From Apis mellifera (lineage: Eukaryota > Arthropoda > Insecta > Hymenoptera > Apidae), in the NCBI RefSeq assembly GCF_003254395.2, contig NC_037643.1, positions 14,931,463 to 14,995,462 on the forward strand: DNA of 64,000 bases, read 5' to 3'. A model generated the notes under the pieces. That model saw nothing but the letters and a program-made list of their open reading frames with translations, was not told where the DNA came from and did not search any database. How positions within the stretch are numbered: the stretch's first letter is position 1; the number at the start of each line of letters is the position of its first letter. The position numbers and the translations under genes are program-made. Of the stretch, positions 26,600-64,000 are shown one piece after another.

Positions 26600-28339
26600 A
26601 GAAAGAAAAGATATCATTCCCACCTTCCATTATTCATCGCGTTTCCTCTCTCTCTCTCTCTCACGTTCGAATCGAATTGAATCGAGCCGAGTCGAGTCGT
26701 TCGGTCACCGCGAAATTGATTTCGATCCCTCCCTTCCTTCAATTATACGTATCCCGTATAATTCATAATCGGATTCGTGCGTTCTCTTACACGTCCATCG
26801 AACCGTCCATCATCTTCCCTCCTCTCAAAAGGGAATCTCGAAAGAGGGAAGAAGACGAAAGAGTGAGAGAGAGAAAGCGGCACAATAGCGGAAGAGAAAT
26901 AAGAGGAGAAGAAGTGGCGAAAGAATAAGAAGAAGGAGGAGATGGGTGGTGGTACGATGCACAGCGAGCGAGCTATGGACACACGCGCGACACAGGTAGG
27001 AGCGCGCATGCGCATGCGCGCCCCTCACCCATACTCGAGCGAGCCGGGGACACGGACACGGGGTTGCGCAAAGGTGTTGGAGCGACGGTTACGGAGTAGA
27101 GAGGAGGATGCACGGGGCGGCTGCGTGCTCGAGGCTCGAGCGGCGCTCGCGCAATGTAGTCCCTCGGCTATCCTTGACGCGGGAGCATCGTCGTTTCGAA
27201 ACAGCCGCGACCTTCTCCTCCGTCGCGCGCGTTCCGTCAAAACGTCAAACGCCAACTGCCGCTTCTCCGTTTTCTCTCTCTCCCTCCCGTCGTTCTTCGT
27301 TCAACAGGATTTATTCCGACCGCTCGTGATCGACTGTGCGGATTCCTCCTTGTCCTCCTCTTTCTTCTTCCTTCTACAAGTTATTTTTAAAAATTGTGCA
27401 CAAAGAAGAAGGGGGGGATCTGTGAGAGGGCGAGGTAACGAGAAGAGGGTCAGTGATACGTGGTGAACGATACGAGGAGTTCGAACAGCCTCGAACGAGA
27501 GATGTGTTGCGAGAGTGACGTAACACTGGGTGAATCGTGATTCGGTGAACCGGTGGAACGGGACATGGATGGAACATTGACGGCTAGGACACTTGCGTAA
27601 AAACGCGGTTCCAACCATTTTTCAAACAATCCTTCCCCTTCGAGTTAACGGAGATCGATCCGAGAGAGATCGATTTTCGACGGGAGTGCGCGAGTGGATA
27701 ACTCGAAGAGAAAGAGAGAGGGAGATAGAATTCAGAGAGTCCACCGATCTAGAGAGGATGCGTGGTAGTCGGCCGCGAATTCTTCGTGCGATTTGCTCGG
27801 TGAACTGTCCGACGTATCGGATCATCGTTCGCCGAGGCTGAATCTCATCTCGCCTGGAGATCAACGTTGTTTCCACCATAATTAAATCGTTGTTTCACAT
27901 CGTTCGACGAAAGGAATCTTTGGATAGAAAAGGCTTGTTCCCGCTAGGGAATTCAAGAAAGTCGGGGATCCGATGGCGCGTCGATGAGATTGAAGAGAAT
28001 CGGGTGTTTCGAAAGATCCCTTCGACGGCGCGCATTATCACGATTCGTTACACTCGAGGAGGAGGAGAGAAGGAGGAACATCGAGGGGGAAGGAAGGAAA
28101 TGTGTACGTTGCGCGACAAACAGGATAATTGAGTTTTCGATCGGAAGGGAGGGAATATACATATATAGGCGAGATTCGAGGAAAGGATGCGCTGGAGAAG
28201 GAGAAGGAATGATCGATGGAACGTCTAGGTTGTCGAGGAAATTACTTTAACGAGTTCGCCGCCTAATGCATTGCGAACGACTTTGCGGCGGTGAATGCGG
28301 CGAGAGGCATAAAAGCGTCGACCGACCGACCTCTCTCTG

Positions 28340-28373
<34 letters not shown>

Positions 28374-28942
28374 CCCCTTTCCCTCTATTTCTCTCTTCGA
28401 TCTTAGGGCCAGAGTGCAAACTGACGCCGTACCGCCACCCGTCCACGAAATAACCTCTCTCTCTCTCTCTCTCCCCCCTCCCCCTCCCCCGCCCTCCCTC
28501 CCTTCGTCCCACGTCGTTAATTACATTCATTAGCGGGGTTTCTCGCGTCTACAATCGGGGGGTTTGTGCGTTGTTACGGTACGTTACGTTACGTTACGTT
28601 GTATATTTTCCGCTGAATATTTTCATCGAGTGAATAAAACATCGAGTTGTTGTTTCCTTGCCGTTTTTCTCTCTCTCTCTCTCTCTCTTGCTTTCCTGAA
28701 GGAAAGAGCGCGAGAGAGTGTGTCATGAGGGTGTTGTGAGCGAAGTGATAGATAAAAAAGTGAAGGTGAAGTGCGAGGGATTGCGATTGATCGCGCCGAA
28801 ATGCCTGCCCGTTCGAGAAAGTGGTGAAGTAGTTAGGAGTGCGTGGAGGATGCGTGACACGACGGCGTGAAACGATTGCGAAATGCGTGCGAGATAGTGT
28901 ATATGGTCAATATGTGAAAAAGAACCTCGCCGAGGAAAAGCG
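26600..28942 (+). promoter_or_regulatory. Probable promoter and 5' UTR region of the dpr8-like gene
   Basis: This GC/CpG-rich block directly precedes the first coding exon. It contains two overlapping perfect GCGCATGCGC palindromes (27004-27013 and 27010-27019), many CT tracts (26647-26662, 28331-28375, 28456-28475, 28665-28689) and four ACGTT units at 28581-28600. A pyrimidine tract ending in AG at 28700-28701 could be an acceptor, making the first coding exon 28702-28988, but the base before AG is unfavourable. A five-codon upstream ORF (ATG 28903 to TGA 28915-28917) lies just before the start codon. The transcription start cannot be placed from sequence alone. Confidence 0.45.
28903..28917 (+). 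other. Short upstream ORF in the dpr8-like 5' leader
   Basis: ATG-GTC-AAT-ATG-TGA, 25 bases before the main start. If present in the mature mRNA it could lower translation from the main ATG. Whether it is transcribed depends on the unknown start site. Confidence 0.3.
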
Positions 28943-58100
<29,158 letters not shown>

Positions 58101-58448
58101 GGGGGTTATATTATAGAGGATGTAAAGGAAGGAAGGGGAGAATTTTTACCCGGGGATTTTCACGCGGTTTCGAAACTGGGATTCGCACTGCCTCTGTATT
58201 AACGATCCGACAACAACCCGTTCGGATAAATATAAATATTTGCGCAGGGTAAAAACCGGATAATTACCTACATTTACATTCAATTTCCGTGACCAAAGAG
58301 TTTTCGATATATCAGCACGGCACAATAATCGATAAGAGCGTAGTATTTTGTTAAGATTATATCATCATCATCAAGGGCGGAATAAACGTACCGACGTCAA
58401 AAATTTATTGTATTATTTGTAAATATAAATTTATTGTATGTACATATC

Positions 58449-58454
58449 AATAAA
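58449..58454 (+). terminator. Candidate polyadenylation signal of the dpr8-like gene
   Basis: AATAAA lies 349 bp after the stop codon, followed by a GATTGTCTTT and T-rich tract typical of a downstream element. A second AATAAA at 58381-58386 is a possible proximal site. Confidence 0.6.
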
Positions 58455-59420
58455 AACGATTGTCTTTACCTTTTTTTTCGACTTCTCTTTTTCTAAATAT
58501 TATTCGAGGGGAACAAATTTTCATATATATATATATATTTATATATATATATATATATTTTTCTTAACCGAATTAATAACCAAAAGTTAGTCGATGAACG
58601 CAAAAAAAATTTTTTTTTTTTTCATGTTTCCCAAATGTTTCACTTCAAATTATTCATAAATTATTATAGAAAAAAAATGTAGAAAAAACGATTTTCATCG
58701 TATGGTAAAATTATATATTCGATACAAAAGAAAAAAAAAAAAAAAGAAAGAAAGAAAGAAAGAAAAAAGAAATTGGTTGAAATGTGTATGTGTATAATAA
58801 ACCACTAAAAAAATTCGTTTCTATATTTCGCACCATGAATAGAACGAAAGAAGAAATCGGAGGAAAAAAAAAAAAAAAAAGGAAAAAAAAGTGGACTTTA
58901 ACTTTTTCAGCTTTCCACGATCACGTTTTCAGTCGAAGAAACGATGACACGGCGACGATACTGCTAACGACACCGTCGACTACTTTTTTTTTATCTCTCG
59001 TCGTGTTCTCTCTCGTGCGTCGATTAATGAGCACGGTGCAACTCGCATACACGCGGTAAATGCGGTTAAACGGAAGTAGAAGTCGGAAGAAAATCCTTGT
59101 ACGAGATGTACTCCCTCCCCTCCTCTTTCGAGCGACCGGATACCGGAAGAAAAATTTCTTGTTCGAATTTCGTGTCTTTTAACGACGACGAAATATGCCA
59201 CCGAGTCGAGAATATAACGCGATTCTTCCGGGAGGAGTGAATTCCATCTCCTCCTCCTCCTCCTCCTTCAACTGGTCGGCGGCACAAAGGTTGAACGCGT
59301 GCGCCTACCAGAACCGTTTTCGATGTTCGACCTTCGACCCGCGAAAAACTGGGTCGTCCCGGCTTTAAAACGACTGTTCCACGTTTTCCCCGTATCGAGG
59401 TTGCAGAGTTCACCGTCCCC
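58455..59420. other. Convergent intergenic spacer
   Basis: About 1 kb between the presumed polyadenylation sites of two tail-to-tail genes. It holds (TA)n at 58524-58560, poly-A/GAAA tracts at 58730-58770, and a GC-richer segment from 58900 with a GGAGGA-type tract on the minus strand (59251-59269). No protein-like frame is seen. Confidence 0.6.
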
Positions 59421-59426
59421 TTTATT
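59421..59426 (-). terminator. Candidate polyadenylation signal of the TTLL3-like gene
   Basis: AATAAA on the minus strand, about 90 bp downstream of the TGA at 59518-59516. Confidence 0.45.
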
Positions 59427-59515
59427 CACTTAAAGTTGGAAAAAGGCGATTTCAGGTGGCCGGATCCGGTAAACGATCGGACGAATCGCATCGGCGGTAA
59501 CGAATGGGGGAATAT

Positions 59516-64000
<4,485 letters not shown>

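Larger units (their letters stand above)
1..26600. other. Gene-poor upstream region, no supportable exon
   Basis: I find no exon with recognisable protein similarity on either strand here. Open frames are short and mostly low in complexity (Lys/Asn/Phe/Ile-rich or translated microsatellite), as expected by chance in AT-rich DNA with CpG-rich patches. The stretch holds simple repeats, several old local duplications and a few GC-richer blocks of complex sequence, listed separately. It may be intergenic, or it may contain noncoding 5' exons or enhancers of the downstream Dpr gene; sequence alone cannot decide. Confidence 0.6.

Noticed and set aside
26942..27466. Open frame of 174 codons on the plus strand upstream of dpr8
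   Set aside because: Arg/Ser-rich translation of a GC/CpG-rich block where several frames are open on both strands; best read as promoter/5' UTR sequence.

Overview
The window looks like a piece of an insect nuclear genome, most likely from a bee (Hymenoptera, with Apis-like composition). It is AT-rich but dense in TCGA/CGAA-type CpG words and crowded with (CT)n, (CA)n, (TA)n and poly-A tracts. The genes are split by GT-AG introns, and both recognisable proteins belong to animal families. I see no prokaryotic operon, CRISPR array, rRNA, tRNA or intact transposon. The species assignment is inference from base composition and protein similarity.

Layout: (1) 1-26,600 holds no exon I can support. 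It is AT-rich noncoding DNA with microsatellites, several old local duplications and a few GC-richer, sequence-complex blocks that look like candidate regulatory elements. (2) 26,600-28,942 is a GC/CpG-rich, CT-tract-rich block that probably holds a promoter and the 5' UTR of the first gene. (3) 28,943-58,100, plus strand, is a six-exon gene for a 275-residue, two-immunoglobulin-domain cell-surface protein of the Dpr (defective proboscis extension response) family, closest in my reading to Dpr8. Intron 1 is about 17.3 kb and holds two large satellite-like regions: a nine-copy array of roughly 200 bp units at 31.2-32.9 kb, and a pair of arrays at 35.0-38.5 kb that carry the same 18-bp core in opposite orientations. 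Introns 3 and 5 also hold old local duplications. (4) About 1 kb of intergenic DNA separates two convergent 3' ends. (5) 59,516-64,000, minus strand, is the 3' part (six exons, 454 residues visible, 5' end outside the window) of a tubulin tyrosine ligase-like protein of the TTLL3/TTLL8 glycylase type. Its introns hold a strict 197-bp tandem array (seven copies) and an exceptionally long (CT)n-(TG)n microsatellite.

The two genes are tail to tail and are not obviously functionally linked. Dpr proteins bind DIP partners during synapse and circuit wiring. TTLL3-type enzymes add glycine to tubulin in axonemes. The exon joins of both genes were checked by reading frame, phase and protein continuity. 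The most unusual material is the repeat architecture, above all the paired inverted-core arrays in intron 1, and the atypical nucleotide-binding loop and Cys-rich insert of the TTLL protein.
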